Assembly (NCBI GenBank): GCA_903813345.2
Contig: CAIIXF020000007.1
Location: forward strand, 16,786,714 to 16,850,713
DNA from: Owenia fusiformis
Lineage: Eukaryota > Annelida > Polychaeta > Sabellida > Oweniidae
Reading direction: 5' to 3'
Length of the DNA: 64,000 nucleotides
This document shows, piece after piece, positions 1 to 11,211 of this stretch; within the stretch, counting starts at the first letter, position 1; each line of letters opens with the position of its first letter. The position numbers and the translations under genes are program-made. Below the pieces are notes generated by a model. That model saw nothing but the letters and a program-made list of their open reading frames with translations, was not told the origin of the DNA and did no database searches.

Positions 1-650
1 CACCTCCCATACCAAAGAGGACGACGCCCCCGAGACCCCCAAGAATGAATCTTGGTCTGAATACGCTTTCGGACGATGGGTCATATCAGGTTAATTACGG
101 CACAACGGCAACTGGCGTATGGCGCGGACCTCCCCCTAAGAGTGGAATTTGGAATGGTTCCGATCAACCTGGAAAGGAATGGCAGACCTGGATTGGCAAT
201 AGTCAACTACGGCGACAGAAATTAGTAGCGAAACAAAAGGATTACATCAACACGGTCCCCACAAGACAGAAAATTATGCGTGACGAAATTCCCAAGAAAC
301 GGTTAAGAGGCATCGAGTACGAGGAAGTAAGGACTTTATATTTGGAAAATATATATCAATCAAATGATGAAGAAGACGATGATACTATTGAAACTGTAAA
401 ACGGTATGCGTTGGACAACGGAATAAGGGTGAAACAAATACATGTAGTGCATAATCGTATATCATGTGACAGAGTGGGCTGTAAAATAACTGTGCCCTTA
501 CACCATGTCGATAAGGCCTTAAGCATCGACTTATGGCCAATCCCAATCAAATGTAGAGAGTGGGTACGACGATCACGACGCGATGTCGTCAGGAGTGACT
601 CATATAATGACACTGACTTAAGACCGAGGTATAACTCGCGTAACTTCTAA
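1..650 (+). CDS. Non-LTR element ORF1, C-terminal part
   Basis: The frame starting at base 3 is open from the window edge to the TAA at 648-650, so the ATG at 45 need not be the true start. The visible part has about 216 residues. It has a proline- and basic-rich N-terminal part, an acidic stretch (SNDEEDDD) in the middle, and then a compact segment ending in a WPIPIKCREWVRR motif. That last segment resembles the C-terminal part of ORF1 proteins of invertebrate LINEs, which bind nucleic acid and package the element RNA. That reading is from memory of the family pattern, not a search. ORF2 begins nine bases after this stop, as in many bicistronic LINEs. Confidence 0.6.
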   Translation, partial: PPIPKRTTPPRPPRMNLGLNTLSDDGSYQVNYGTTATGVWRGPPPKSGIWNGSDQPGKEWQTWIGNSQLRRQKLVAKQKDYINTVPTRQKIMRDEIPKKRLRGIEYEEVRTLYLENIYQSNDEEDDDTIETVKRYALDNGIRVKQIHVVHNRISCDRVGCKITVPLHHVDKALSIDLWPIPIKCREWVRRSRRDVVRSDSYNDTDLRPRYNSRNF

Positions 651-658
651 TCCTGATC

Positions 659-3600
659 ATGACTTTTTCTTCACTTTCACAACTTGTATTAGTCGTAATG
701 GTAGTTATTTCACAGTGGAATATAAATGGCCTCAATTCATCTGAGTTATATCTAAGAGAACTTCTAAGTTCAAGTGATATTGTCGCTGTTTCGGAACACC
801 GACTTTTTGAAGCAAATTTGCACAAATTAAAAGCTATTGATGCTGAATATGATTCCATTGCGATTAGCTGCAAAAACCTTGATTCTATGCAATGCGGTCT
901 GACTTGGGGCCATGGTGGGGTTGCTCTTATGTGGCGTAGATCAATTAAACATGCCATATCACCGATACATAAATTTTGTAACGATAGGATTGCATGCATT
1001 AAGGTTGAGGCAAATGTGCCAATTTTTATATTCTCTGTATATTTGCCACAGATTGGGTGTAAAAATGACAATTTTGAAGACGTGTTGAATACACTTGAAG
1101 AATATGTGATAAGTTGTCATGTAGATGCTCAAATAGTAATTACTGGTGATTTTAATGCCAATTTAGGCAATTTATGTAGTACACGGCGTTGTACCACTAA
1201 TTATAGTTATAACGGTCAACTGCTGTTTCAAATGATGCAGCGTAACGGGTTAGTTGCCCTCGATATGCAAAACATAACACAAGGGCCTAATTATACATAC
1301 GAATCAGCCACTGGGTATAAATCGTATATTGACCATATTGTGATTTCTGAATCTATGCTGGAGAGTGTAATAAGCTGTAATGTTTTGTGTAGCGCATATA
1401 CGTCAATGCATGGCCATTTGGCGATTAAAAGTAATTTAGACCTGCCATCTATTAATCATGTTAAAAGCTCTACGCTCTGTGTCAAGAAGGTGTATTCATG
1501 GTACAGGGTGTCTCGCAATGAGGTAAATGTTAAGTATACAATCCCTTTGCAGTCGGATTTGGAGCCTTTAATCAGGAGTATGTCAGACAATAGCAAACTT
1601 GATTGTAAGGATATCGATAGTTTTATCGAACGTTTGATTGAAATTGTAAAATGTAGAGCTGATGATGCCATTCCTTTGAAAAAATTTATGAAGCATCAGA
1701 AGCCTTTTTGGAACAATGATCTGTCTGTTCTTAGTAAAAAACAAAAAGCAGCCTGGCATAAATGGACTAAAGCGGGGAGACCAAGGGATTCTTCTGATCC
1801 TATCAGGAAAGCTTACAAGGAAGCGAAGAAAAACTTCCGAGCTGCATTTAATCAGTCACGTGTAAACTATGAACAGAAGCAGCTTAATGATATTTACGAT
1901 GCTAATGATATGGATCAAAGAACTTTTTGGTACCTCTTGAATAAAAGTAGAAATTGTACAAGTAAGTCAACGGGGTCTATCAGATCAGATTCTGGTGATA
2001 TTTTAACTAATCCCACTGATATTAATAATGATTGGCAATCATATTTCAGCAAACTAGCATCATATGATCACAGGGACATTTTTAACCAACATTTTGAACA
2101 AACTGTTAAATCTGATGTGAAAAACATGAAAGTGGAATCTCTATTAAATAATGATGGTATTCTTGACTCAGAGATTACAGTTAAAGAAGTAAATGATTGT
2201 GTAATGAAACTTAATAATAATAAGGCTGCAGGGCATGATGGATTGAATGCTGAGCATATCAAATATGGTGGTGACTGTATGACATTGTTATTAACCTCAC
2301 TTTTTAATGTTATTCGGGTCAGCGAGTACATCCCAGAAAATTTTTGCACTGGCATTCTCATTCCATTACTTAAATCTGGGAATAAAGACTGTCACAACAA
2401 GGATCATCATCGGGGAATAACACTCATGAGTATTTTAAGAAAATTGTTTGACAATATTATTCTGTTAAGAATGCTGCCTCGGCTTAGGAGTAAAATTCCC
2501 CAGCTCCAGGGAGCCTCTATTGAAAATTGCTCATCTCTTCAAACATCATTGTTACTACAGGAAACCATAGCCCATAATATTAAGGATGGCGTCATTTTGG
2601 CGTTAATGGACATTAAGAAGGCCTTTGACGGTACTTGGATTGACGGTCTGTTCTGGAAGCTATATCACAACGGTGTAAATGGTCTAGCGTGGCGAATTTT
2701 GTACCAGTCTTATTGTAAATACAAATGTAAAGTTTTTGTAAGTGGAATTTTTCAATGTCCACCGGGGAGTCCACCAAGGTGGGGTTTGTAGTATGGTCTT
2801 GTATCAGTTTTACTTGGCTGATTTATTACACGAGCTGGTTAACAGTCAGGCAGTTGCAAAAATTGGGGATCACCCTGTAGGTTGCCCGGCTTACGCAGAT
2901 GATCTTGCTCTTATTACTACTGGTCATCACCAAATGAATATTTTACTTCAATTAGCTTATGATTACAGTCTTCGCTGGAGATTTGAATTCCACCCAGACA
3001 AATGTGTCATCATGTATTTTGGCCCAGGGAAAAGGGCTGCTCAAGATTTTAAACTTGGTAAAAATTCGCTTAAAATTGTTAACTCTGCTCAGCATGTTGG
3101 AATACCACTGGGTAGTACAAATGTACATGTTAAAACTGCAATATCTTGTGCAAGAAGAAAATTTTGTTCACTCTTAGGTCTAGGCAATGGGTGCGGTGGT
3201 ATACATCCCTTGCTTGGATCAAAGCTGTACTGGTCATTCTCCTATCCAACTCTGACTTATGGTTGTGCAGTAATACCTTACACTAACAATGACATTAATC
3301 TAATGGAAGGTCTGCACAAAGAGGTCGGAAAACGCATTCAGACATTACCAAAGAATACGCCAGACCCTGTCGCCACTAGTCTGCTTGGATGGATGTCTGT
3401 TAAAGCAAAAATTGACTGTGATAGATTGATGTTTCTGTACATGTTGTTAAGGTTGCCTGTAAGCTGTATATATAAGGTTATTTGTTTAGAAAGGTTAATA
3501 CGGATGATGTATTTAAAATCACCATCTCAAGGTCTGAAATCTCCATTATCTCAAATGTGGGATACTGTTGTGCAGTACAACCTCATAGACTATGTTAAGA

Positions 3601-4133
3601 ACATGATTTTTAATGCAGAAATCCCTTCAAAACAAGAATTTAGAACTGTAGTCTACGGACGTGTCAAGAGTTTTCACAATTATAGTACTGTTTTATCATC
3701 ATTAATGTATAAAAATCTCAACGTGGTGACAGGATCGTTGTCTATCCTAAAACCGAATGTATGGTGGGTGATCGCAAAAGAAAACCCCAATGTATTATAC
3801 CTCTGTAAAATGATGGTCAAACTATTAACCTCGACATATTTTAACAGTAGACGCCGTGAGGGTGACACAACTTTATCAGAAATCTGTATATTTTGTGATC
3901 TTAACGAAAGAGAAAGTGTTAAGCATTTCTTGATTACTTGTCCAGCATTTACTAATGTTAGAAAACCCTTACTCAATTTAGCGAGAGGTAATCTGAATGT
4001 AATGAACGACGATTATATTCTTAAAGTGATTCTAGGAACTGTATACAATGATGATAAGGAGACTCTGTTACTCATAGCTATGCATGTGTACGAGTTACAC
4101 AGGCATAGGCAATTTCTTGTGGATAAAAGTTAG
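659..4133 (+). pseudogene. Non-LTR ORF2: endonuclease and reverse transcriptase, one frameshift
   Basis: Frame 659-2791 carries an APE-type endonuclease (residues about 15-240: ISQWNINGLNSS, E in SEHRLF, GDFNANLG, then SYIDHIVIS). The first half of the reverse transcriptase follows, with HRGITL and the catalytic aspartate in MDIKKAFD. That frame ends at a TAG at about 2789. The rest continues in the next frame, 2742-4133: GVHQGG, the catalytic box YADDLAL, thumb, and a C-terminal zinc-knuckle CIFCDLNERESVKHFLITC (CX2CX8HX4C). The switch lies between about 2745 and 2770, close to a run of five T at 2748-2752. An indel there or a sequencing error would explain it. As read, the protein is split between the two catalytic aspartate boxes and should be inactive. 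Confidence 0.9.
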
Positions 4134-4260
4134 TTATCCTCTTTACCTTACATCAAGTAACACAAATATGTTTTATAATTTTATTTAATTTTCTCTACAT
4201 GTTAATATGAATGTAACTCTCTTTTATTTAAGAGGTAAATAAATTATACATACAAACACA

Positions 4261-5598
4261 ACATGTTGTAATTGTGTGAAGGAAATTTTGGTTGATTTAA
4301 AAAAAGTAGCTTGTTAATGAAATAAAAGGTTTATCTTGATTTTAATCAATTTTGGGTGGATTTTGTTATAATTTTTTGAATACTTTTTTAAAATCAACCA
4401 AAAATTCCTTTGTATAACTATAATATTGAGAGGTCTAAAAACATGTTGTACATGCTATTTTGTTTCAACAAGGTTTGGAAAGACATTTTATTTCATTTTC
4501 AAGACTTGGTAGAAAGGAGCAAAAACAATTGCACTAAAAAAAACAAAAAATGTTAACAAAAACAGTTGTATGAAATATTTCTAAATAATTTTCGCATTAA
4601 ATTGTTGTCAATCAGTCAACATTACATAAGATACCGTGTTTTTTTACAGAATGTTTTCAATGATTGGTTTAAGAAAAAACATTGTTGAATTCAATTCTCC
4701 ATATCAATACCACTCCTTTTACAGAAAATATTAAGTCAAATGTTAAGGTCATCCCAATCATGGGCAATAAGGTCAATTGTGTATATTATCTAAGAAAATC
4801 CGCCCTATCCACACAAATGACCAACGCTTGATTTGTAACAAACCAAAAGTCAGGTCTTTTCAAAGTCATATCGTGTATTGATCAGAAGTTTTTTTATTTT
4901 ACAAATAGCCATCCAAAAAACTAAACTAAAGAACTTTGTAACCTCTAACAAGCGCATGAAATATAAAAAATCTGATGAGTGATTTTTCTGGAAAAAGCTT
5001 TAAAGGGAAGCCAGAAAACAAAATATGCACTAAAAAGTAAATCAACTGTAGAATTCGGTACCCTCTATCAAAAGGAAAAAATATGACAACCAATGCAATG
5101 ATATATTTTTGTAAGCTTCTAAACCGCTTCTAGACAACAATATGGCCAAATCAAAAAGCTAGAGCTTGGAACACTTTGAAAGTAATCTGGCAAATGATTT
5201 TCCTGCAATAGCAATGATGAGATTTACAGAAAAAATTCTAAAATGGCTACCAGAAAACAATATGGCCACCAAAATGGTTATCATCAACTGTACAACTTAG
5301 TAACCATGTAACATGTGTACAAAGATAGAGAAAAAAATCGGATAGGTCGTTTCACTGAAGTCGCATGACAAGATTCTTTGAATTATTGTTAAAATGACGG
5401 CCAGAAAACAAGATGGCTACCTTAAAGTTTATCAACTGTAAAATTCTAAAAAATGTGAGAATTTGAAGAAAATCAGTAGTCTTACTAAAATCGAGATAAC
5501 AATATTTTCTAAGTCATGATTGCCACCATCATGACAACTATGGTGTTATTAAAACTTAGACTGACACAAATTAAGTAAAATTATTCAAGGTTTCTTAC
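4261..5598. repeat. Old satellite-like and unclassified repeats
   Basis: There is no coding exon I can support here. From about 4975 to 5510 there are diverged tandem units with recurring phrases such as CAATGATGAGATTTAC or ATGACAAGATT, AACAATATGGCCACC and ATCAACTGTA, spaced about 150 bp apart. They match, in degraded form, the ~143-bp satellite at 43.8-44.5 kb. At 4657-4735 lies a ~65-bp segment that recurs at about 55796-55871. The rest is AT-rich and featureless to me. Confidence 0.6.
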
Positions 5599-8490
5599 AG
5601 AATGTGATGAACATAAAGTCATTTGGCCTGAAGAGTTCAGTGTTGTTTGGCCCAATCACAGCACAATAATGAAAGTGTTGGCTTGCATCAATGCTTATCT
5701 TCATGTTGTAACTATCACCGGTATCCATCGAGTATTTTCTTGGATTTGAGACCTCTCTGTTTGGGTTGTTGACATTTGTATATATAAGTTCTAATGGAGC
5801 ATTTCTCCAAGCACTGCCAAACCATGCAATGATTTCCTCAGATGGGTACGGAATGTCACAAGGCAAAGTAACTATATCTCCAGCTAATGCATAAACAATC
5901 ATTTTTCTTCCAACTAAAAAACAATAATAATGTATAACATAATGCTTAATAATATTTCAATCCAAGAGTGGTATCACTAGTGGTGGAACTTACACTCAAC
6001 TTAAGTCAGAAAATGCGGGAGAACATGGAATAATTTACGAGTTGCATGAGAAAAAATGGAAATAATAAGATTTCATAATCTACTTATTCCAGAGATTTAG
6101 TGTGTTTATAAATCCCTTATGTTTAACGTCAAAATTGTCTGTACTATGTCATCACTTGTCATGCAGCTCTATCCATTTATACAGAGTCATCACTTACAAA
6201 ATGTTGTTTCTTAGTGAATAAATTCTTTTATCCCATGATTCTACTACTTCCTGGTGAAAAACACCCAGGAAAAAATTATGATATTGACAAAAAATTGTAT
6301 TGTCACAACTAATCACACTCATGAAAATTGTATTCACCTCTCGAAATATTTGCCCAACAAAGCTTCCTATTTCGTTAAGTTGGGATGATATACACTGCAA
6401 CGTGCTATAATGATGTGAGAAACGACATTTTCCAAACAAAGTTGTAAATAGAGATTTTGAAACGTAAGAAGTATGAAGCAAAAACATAGGCCAATTGTAA
6501 TTTCATCATCATGCTCTGACACAAACAGTCAACGTCATAGAAATCTGAGCAATAAGCGAATGCGCTGTGATGAACATGTGTACGTACTGTTGAACTTTTT
6601 GATGTTGATGGGTTTATGTTGTAAAATAAATTTTTATATTTCAAAATGTCATAAAGTTAAGTCATATTTTGTAGACTAACTATATAGTCTGGTTTTGTTT
6701 CATCCTAAAATCAGATATGGATTTTGAACTAATGATTTTATGGAGAGAGTTATCATGGGATAAAAAGCTTATTTACTGGTCAAGATTAAATATTATTACC
6801 ACCTCGCTGGGCCAGTTCTAGGGGTTTTAGTGCTAGTTTAGAGGGCATTCATTTTACTATATCGACCTGAGAAATGTGTGACGTCATAGTGGTCTACAAT
6901 ATATTCTGGACCGGCAATTTTTCCCCAGGAAATAAGATTTTCTTGCTATTTCAGCCCTGGTCGTTAACGGTGGTAATAATACCAATAGCGTCATTTCTGC
7001 GAGGAATATTAAACAAATACTGGATGATCAGGAGCTGGATATGGCAGAATACCTATTCGAGAAAAAATATTGGGCGAGGCGGTAGCCGAGCCCAATATTT
7101 TTTCGAGGATAGGTATTCTGGCCATATCCAGCTCCTGATCATCCAGTATTTGTTTTATTATGCACCTCCCAATCAAACTTAAGTGGAGTACTTACTGGAG
7201 TACAGGCTTAAACTGTCGTTTAGTTGACATTATTTTGACATTTAAGTTATTTTTTCAAAACTCAGACGACTTCCGGCCAGATTATTCGCTACACTGGAGG
7301 AAAATATTTGCCCCGGGAATTTAATTTTTATTCGAGACGTTCTTGCAGAATTATATGTAACTTTTGAATGATAAGGGTAATTGTGATTGATTAAGTGCAT
7401 TCTTTTCTTCTATTTTCCGCCAGTTTCAGATGTAAGCTTTAAGTAGTACTCCAGTTATTAAGAAATAAAACTCTGAAGTGGGAATGTTGCAAAAACATTG
7501 AAAAAAATATCCGACCCTTTTTCTCGAAAGGGTCAGATATTAAAAAAATATCCGGCAGTTTTCAGAAAAGAGCAGAGTATTGCCAAATTACAAGCAACTA
7601 AGAACCAATCAGATTTGAGTATTTTAATGAGGTGCATAATAAAGTGAAATATTGGACCTTGGGCCTTCGGCCCTCAGTCCAATATTTCACTATATTGCCC
7701 TTAGAAATGACGTTATTGTACTATTATTCCTCATGACAATATCATATTCTTCTCTGGCACTCCGGGCCCTCGCGTGAAATCATATTGTCATACGGAATAA
7801 AACCTATACTGAATCCCTCCCAGTAAATAACCTCTATATCTTGTTTAGACATAGTTATTATTTGTAAGGAATCATAGTGATATTTGGCATGAAGTCATGT
7901 TACTATGTAATCCACCTTATGAATAAGGAATTCGGAGGAGAAAACGATTCATTCTTGGTGAAAAGAACATCAGAATTGATCCATTAAATATTCATTTCTA
8001 TACATATAAGTACATATTTTTGCAAAACGCCAAACTTCAATATTCACTTATACCTATAACTATAGCTATACACAGAAACATAAGTTATGGTTTTTTGTAT
8101 GAGATGTATGAGCGAAACCTCTCTATAATGTGTGTATAGATCCCTTATGTTTATAACTTAAAATGTTCATGTACTATAAAATGTTGTGTATATGTGTGTA
8201 AGTCCTTGTCATATTAATACCAAATAAGCAATATAAACTAGGAATTTAGTAACTGTTCATTTCCAATGAAAATGATCTTAAATAAATTGATAAAATAGTA
8301 CATGAAATAGAAAGGGTTTTTCCATATTATATTAGATGATACATCATTAAAAATTATTTCAAAACAAGACTTTTTTAGAATTAATGCAAAAGGTTATGAC
8401 CTTTTTGATTTGAACGTTACTACCTTGTTGGCAGCTAGTCTGGTGAACCACTGTAGCTATCACAATCAGTAACTGAGCAACCAGTAGCAT
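5599..8490 (-). CDS. Ig-domain protein, first two coding exons (partial)
   Basis: Exon 1 is 8490-8424: ATG, then MLLVAQLLIVIATVV, a clear signal peptide, ending CAAG|GTAGTA in phase 1. Exon 2 is 5913-5599, with acceptor TTTTTTAG and donor CT|GTAAGAAA. It is 315 bp and phase 1-1, the usual symmetry for Ig exons. Joined, the phases agree. Exon 2 encodes one V-type Ig domain: AGDIVTLPC (first cysteine), IIAWFG (core tryptophan), DTGDSYNMKISID, and HFHYCAV (second cysteine). The product should be secreted or membrane-bound. Exons after the Ig domain would lie below 5.6 kb, but only repeats and the retrotransposon are seen there. The gene therefore either runs out of the window past that insertion or is truncated. 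It might be a receptor or a soluble defence lectin-like Ig protein; the sequence does not decide. Confidence 0.65.
6785..7805. mobile_element. Cluster of nested foldback (palindromic) elements
   Basis: The block lies in the long intron of the Ig gene. The strongest hairpin is 7008-7157: two near-identical ~65-bp arms around a short GC-rich loop. A second inverted pair, TTTATTATGCACCT at 7153-7166 and AGGTGCATAATAAA at 7630-7643, encloses about 490 bp. A third hairpin at 7642-7694 has a loop of GGGCCTTCGGCCC. Smaller ones lie at 7508-7550 (around GACCCTTT/AAAGGGTC) and 7719-7802 (ATGACAATAT/ATATTGTCAT). GGTGGTAATAATACC at 6969 pairs with GTATTATTACCACC-like sequence near 6789. No transposase is visible; these look like non-autonomous DNA elements inserted into or beside one another. 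Confidence 0.7.
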
Positions 8491-10116
8491 GATGTTAACT
8501 CAAAATCTTTGAAATTCAAGATCTGTGTATAGTTGATTTGTTTTTGAAAAAGTTCTTCTCATACAACTTATATATCAATGCCTGCACTGATGGGAGCCAT
8601 TTCTTAGTAAACAGCTATGTAACAGTCAGTGAATGGTGCACAGACACCAAAAAACATTGCTAAATAGAGCACAGACGATGTTAATGAATACAAGAAAAAA
8701 GTCTCTACTTGAGGTAATTCATGAGACTGTTTGTTTTGCTGTTTTTTATCAATAAACTTTGACTTTTGCAAATATATTTTCTGAATTGACAATTGGCAGA
8801 TCCTTATCTGAAACTTAAAAATCAATTTTAAAACTTGTCAACAGTTCTGAAATAAGAGACATAAAACATAGTGATTCCTATGTATGTATGTATATATTTA
8901 TTGCCCTTTATATAAAGGAGATACATGTATACAAATTATGTTAAATTGCAATTGAAAATAATCACTATTTACAAACAAACAATGTCGTTGCTTTTTAACT
9001 GACGACGACGCCTAGCTACCGCGTAGACGCACGCCGCCGACCAAGATTGGCCTAACACCTAATTGTAACGTAATTATAAAAAAGTAACTATATTTTACAA
9101 ACGCTCATTGCTTTGTTGTTTGTTTTGGTTTTTTTTGAACCAACGACGACGCCTAGCTACCGCGTAGACGAACGCCGTAGGCCTAAATCGACCTGTTACC
9201 TAACACTCTTGAGATTAATCAAAAAATGACATTATGAAGCTGCATTTTCTATAAAATTAAAAAGAAGACATAGCATATATCATCGTACCTTCCCCAAGGT
9301 CGTTACTGCAGTACTGTATGAAAGTATAGATGCTTTCAATATGTTGTAGGCTAGTAAAATAAATATACAATTTATGTTAATTAGAGGTTGGTGGTGTTGC
9401 TATATGGTGCAATTCTAAATTAGTATGTAAAGTAAATGTACATAAATATAAATACAAATATGCGAGTAAAACCAAACTCTTGGTTAACTCTTGGTGGCAG
9501 GTTGGTCATTGTACATGTGGTTGGTCATTGTACATGTCCCTCTTGTGAATATTTAGGACATTTATCCCAGATTTCAAGGGTGTCTGATATACCATTAGAA
9601 AGTACATTCAAAGTTATGAAATAAGTCTCAAACTGTAACACTGTATTGCACCGTCTGTTCCCTCTTTGTACTTTCACAAAATAGGAATATATCGCATTGA
9701 ATTCAAAATAAAAATATGTTTATAAACAGAATACCTGCTGATAAACATAACTCACATATTGCACGTAACACTCATAAATCAAAAAAGAATAGAAAAAAAG
9801 AAAAAGAACAAAGCCACCATTAACAGATGTTAATTTCACATAACTTTGAATATCCTCTCAAGAAACATGTTTTCTTCCACTATCAAGTACAAAGTACATA
9901 CTAAAGTAAAGTGCAAGTAAATTTGATACCATTTCGTAATATCTATTTGTTCTACACAGTGGTATTTCGCGCAAATAATCACAATTTAGCTAATTTTTAA
10001 GATTAAAATCTTGCCTGCAGTTAAAAAAACATGCGTTTTTGAACTGCCCACGGTGCAAGTCAATTGCATTATAAAGTTTTCCACCTAGGTATCATGAAAA
10101 AGAACGATGAGGGGGT
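8491..10116. other. Intergenic DNA between Ig gene and RhoGEF 3' region
   Basis: Apart from the LINE 3' end at 8878-9200, I see no supported exon. The expected 3' exons of the RhoGEF gene (for example a PH domain) could lie here, but none was recognised. A short direct duplication is present: about 6105-6170 and 8128-8190 share TATGTTTA, GTACTAT and flanking words. Confidence 0.4.
8878..9200 (-). mobile_element. 3' end of a non-LTR element, 5'-truncated
   Basis: Read on the minus strand, the sequence ends in GGCAATAAATATATACATAC followed by CATA repeats, a common 3' tail of invertebrate LINEs. Within it a GC-rich 27-bp phrase starting GACGACGCCTAGCTACCGCG occurs twice in the same orientation, at 9003 and 9146. 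No ORF survives. The upstream limit near 9200 is a guess. Confidence 0.5.
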
Positions 10117-10322
10117 CACACATTTTCAACAAAAACAGCTCATCCAAGCGCACTTACATCACTAATTACGATGTGTCAATCTTGTTGGCTAACCGCGTGT
10201 GTCAACCGTCAGCTAGTTGCGAGTATACCACAGGAGTTCAATTGCAATAGACTGTGATGTCTTTCAAAATAATAATGTGATTGTAAGTGCGCTTGGAGGA
10301 ACTATTTTTGTTGAAAACACAT
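10117..10322. mobile_element. Inverted-repeat MITE-like element
   Basis: Arms 10117-10163 and 10276-10322 are inverted copies sharing TTTTCAACAAAAA and CCAAGCGCACTTACA. About 110 bp of unique sequence separates them. There is no coding capacity. The superfamily cannot be told from the ends. Confidence 0.6.
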
Positions 10323-10849
10323 GAGCATGTAAATCAACAATGGCCGACCTCCAATTTTGTTAAGTTCAACTGAATTCTCACAACTATTACCTGGTTAAAC
10401 TGATTCTCATATGATTGCAGATGTCTCTCGACAGTTATAGCCTAAAATGTGTATTATACTTTTTAATCTACAAGTAGAATCATCCTTTGGTTGCTTATAC
10501 ACATGCTTTATAACTATGGACCCCGTGCTATCTTTCACACCCGATTTTTTCTGCTACCATGTCGAAAGAGTTTACTCTTGTTTCCTTTATTCCTTGATAT
10601 AATCTTCTACTCCATCCTTGGGCCTCAGTTTCATTTGCTCTATGGCCATATGTGGATATAGAGAATCAACATTGTACTGCTTATCCCTATATTTATGCTG
10701 CACATTTCTCTCAATTTTGGGAAGCGGAGGCTAACGTGCAGTTGCCGTAAATCAAATGTGACCGAGGCATTAGTAAGATAAGGCTACAGATTTCAGTGTT
10801 TTTTTTCCCTTTATTCCTAGCAATATTCAATTCTATCCTTAGAAGGGTA

Positions 10850-11054
10850 GCAGGCCCGTAGCCCGGGGGGTTCGATGGATTCAAGCGAATCCCCCCCCCA
10901 CCAAAATATCTTTCAAATTCATGCAGTTTTTCACCATTCTGAGCACTTTTTAAGTGATTTTGGCCATTTTTGGACCAAAATTGTCACAAGTGAACCAACT
11001 TTGGAATTTTTCAAAAAGTGAATCCCCCTTGGCAAATCCTGGCTACCGGCCTGC
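10850..11054. mobile_element. Short non-autonomous DNA element with GTAGCC ends
   Basis: The ends are inverted: GCAGGCCCGTAGCC at 10850-10863 and GGCTACCGGCCTGC at 11041-11054. GTAGCC-type ends next to G or C runs are common in hAT-like short elements of marine invertebrates; that assignment is an inference. The interior carries a G6 run, a C10 run and the phrase TTCACCATTCT, which recurs at 16124-16135 inside the CACTA element. That points to a related fragment there (about 16045-16165). Confidence 0.5.
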
Positions 11055-11211
11055 TTAGTATGAATATAAGGCAAAAACATGACAAAATGTGACCATGGTT
11101 AAAAAAGAGTGACAATTGTTGCACAAACTACTGACACAGACACCAGAAGAAAAACAGGGTTCACAACAATATGTTACCACAATGGTGACTTTGTAAAATA
11201 ATGGTAAATAC

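Larger units (their letters stand above)
1..4260 (+). mobile_element. Non-LTR retrotransposon, 5' end outside window
   Basis: The segment holds, in order, the end of an ORF1, an ORF2 with endonuclease and reverse transcriptase, and a short 3' region ending near an AATAAATTATACATAC-type tail at about 4240-4260. This order is typical of LINE-type retrotransposons with an APE-like endonuclease (CR1, L2 and Jockey group); I cannot place it to a clade by eye. ORF1 is open through base 1, so the element continues upstream. Only one break is seen in over 4 kb, which suggests a fairly young copy. The 3' boundary is approximate because no target-site duplication can be checked without the 5' end. Confidence 0.9.

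Noticed and set aside
10535-10660. Minus-strand open stretch as a possible 3' exon of the RhoGEF gene
   Set aside because: It has an AG before it, but the translation has no resemblance to a PH domain and stops without a convincing donor or link in phase.
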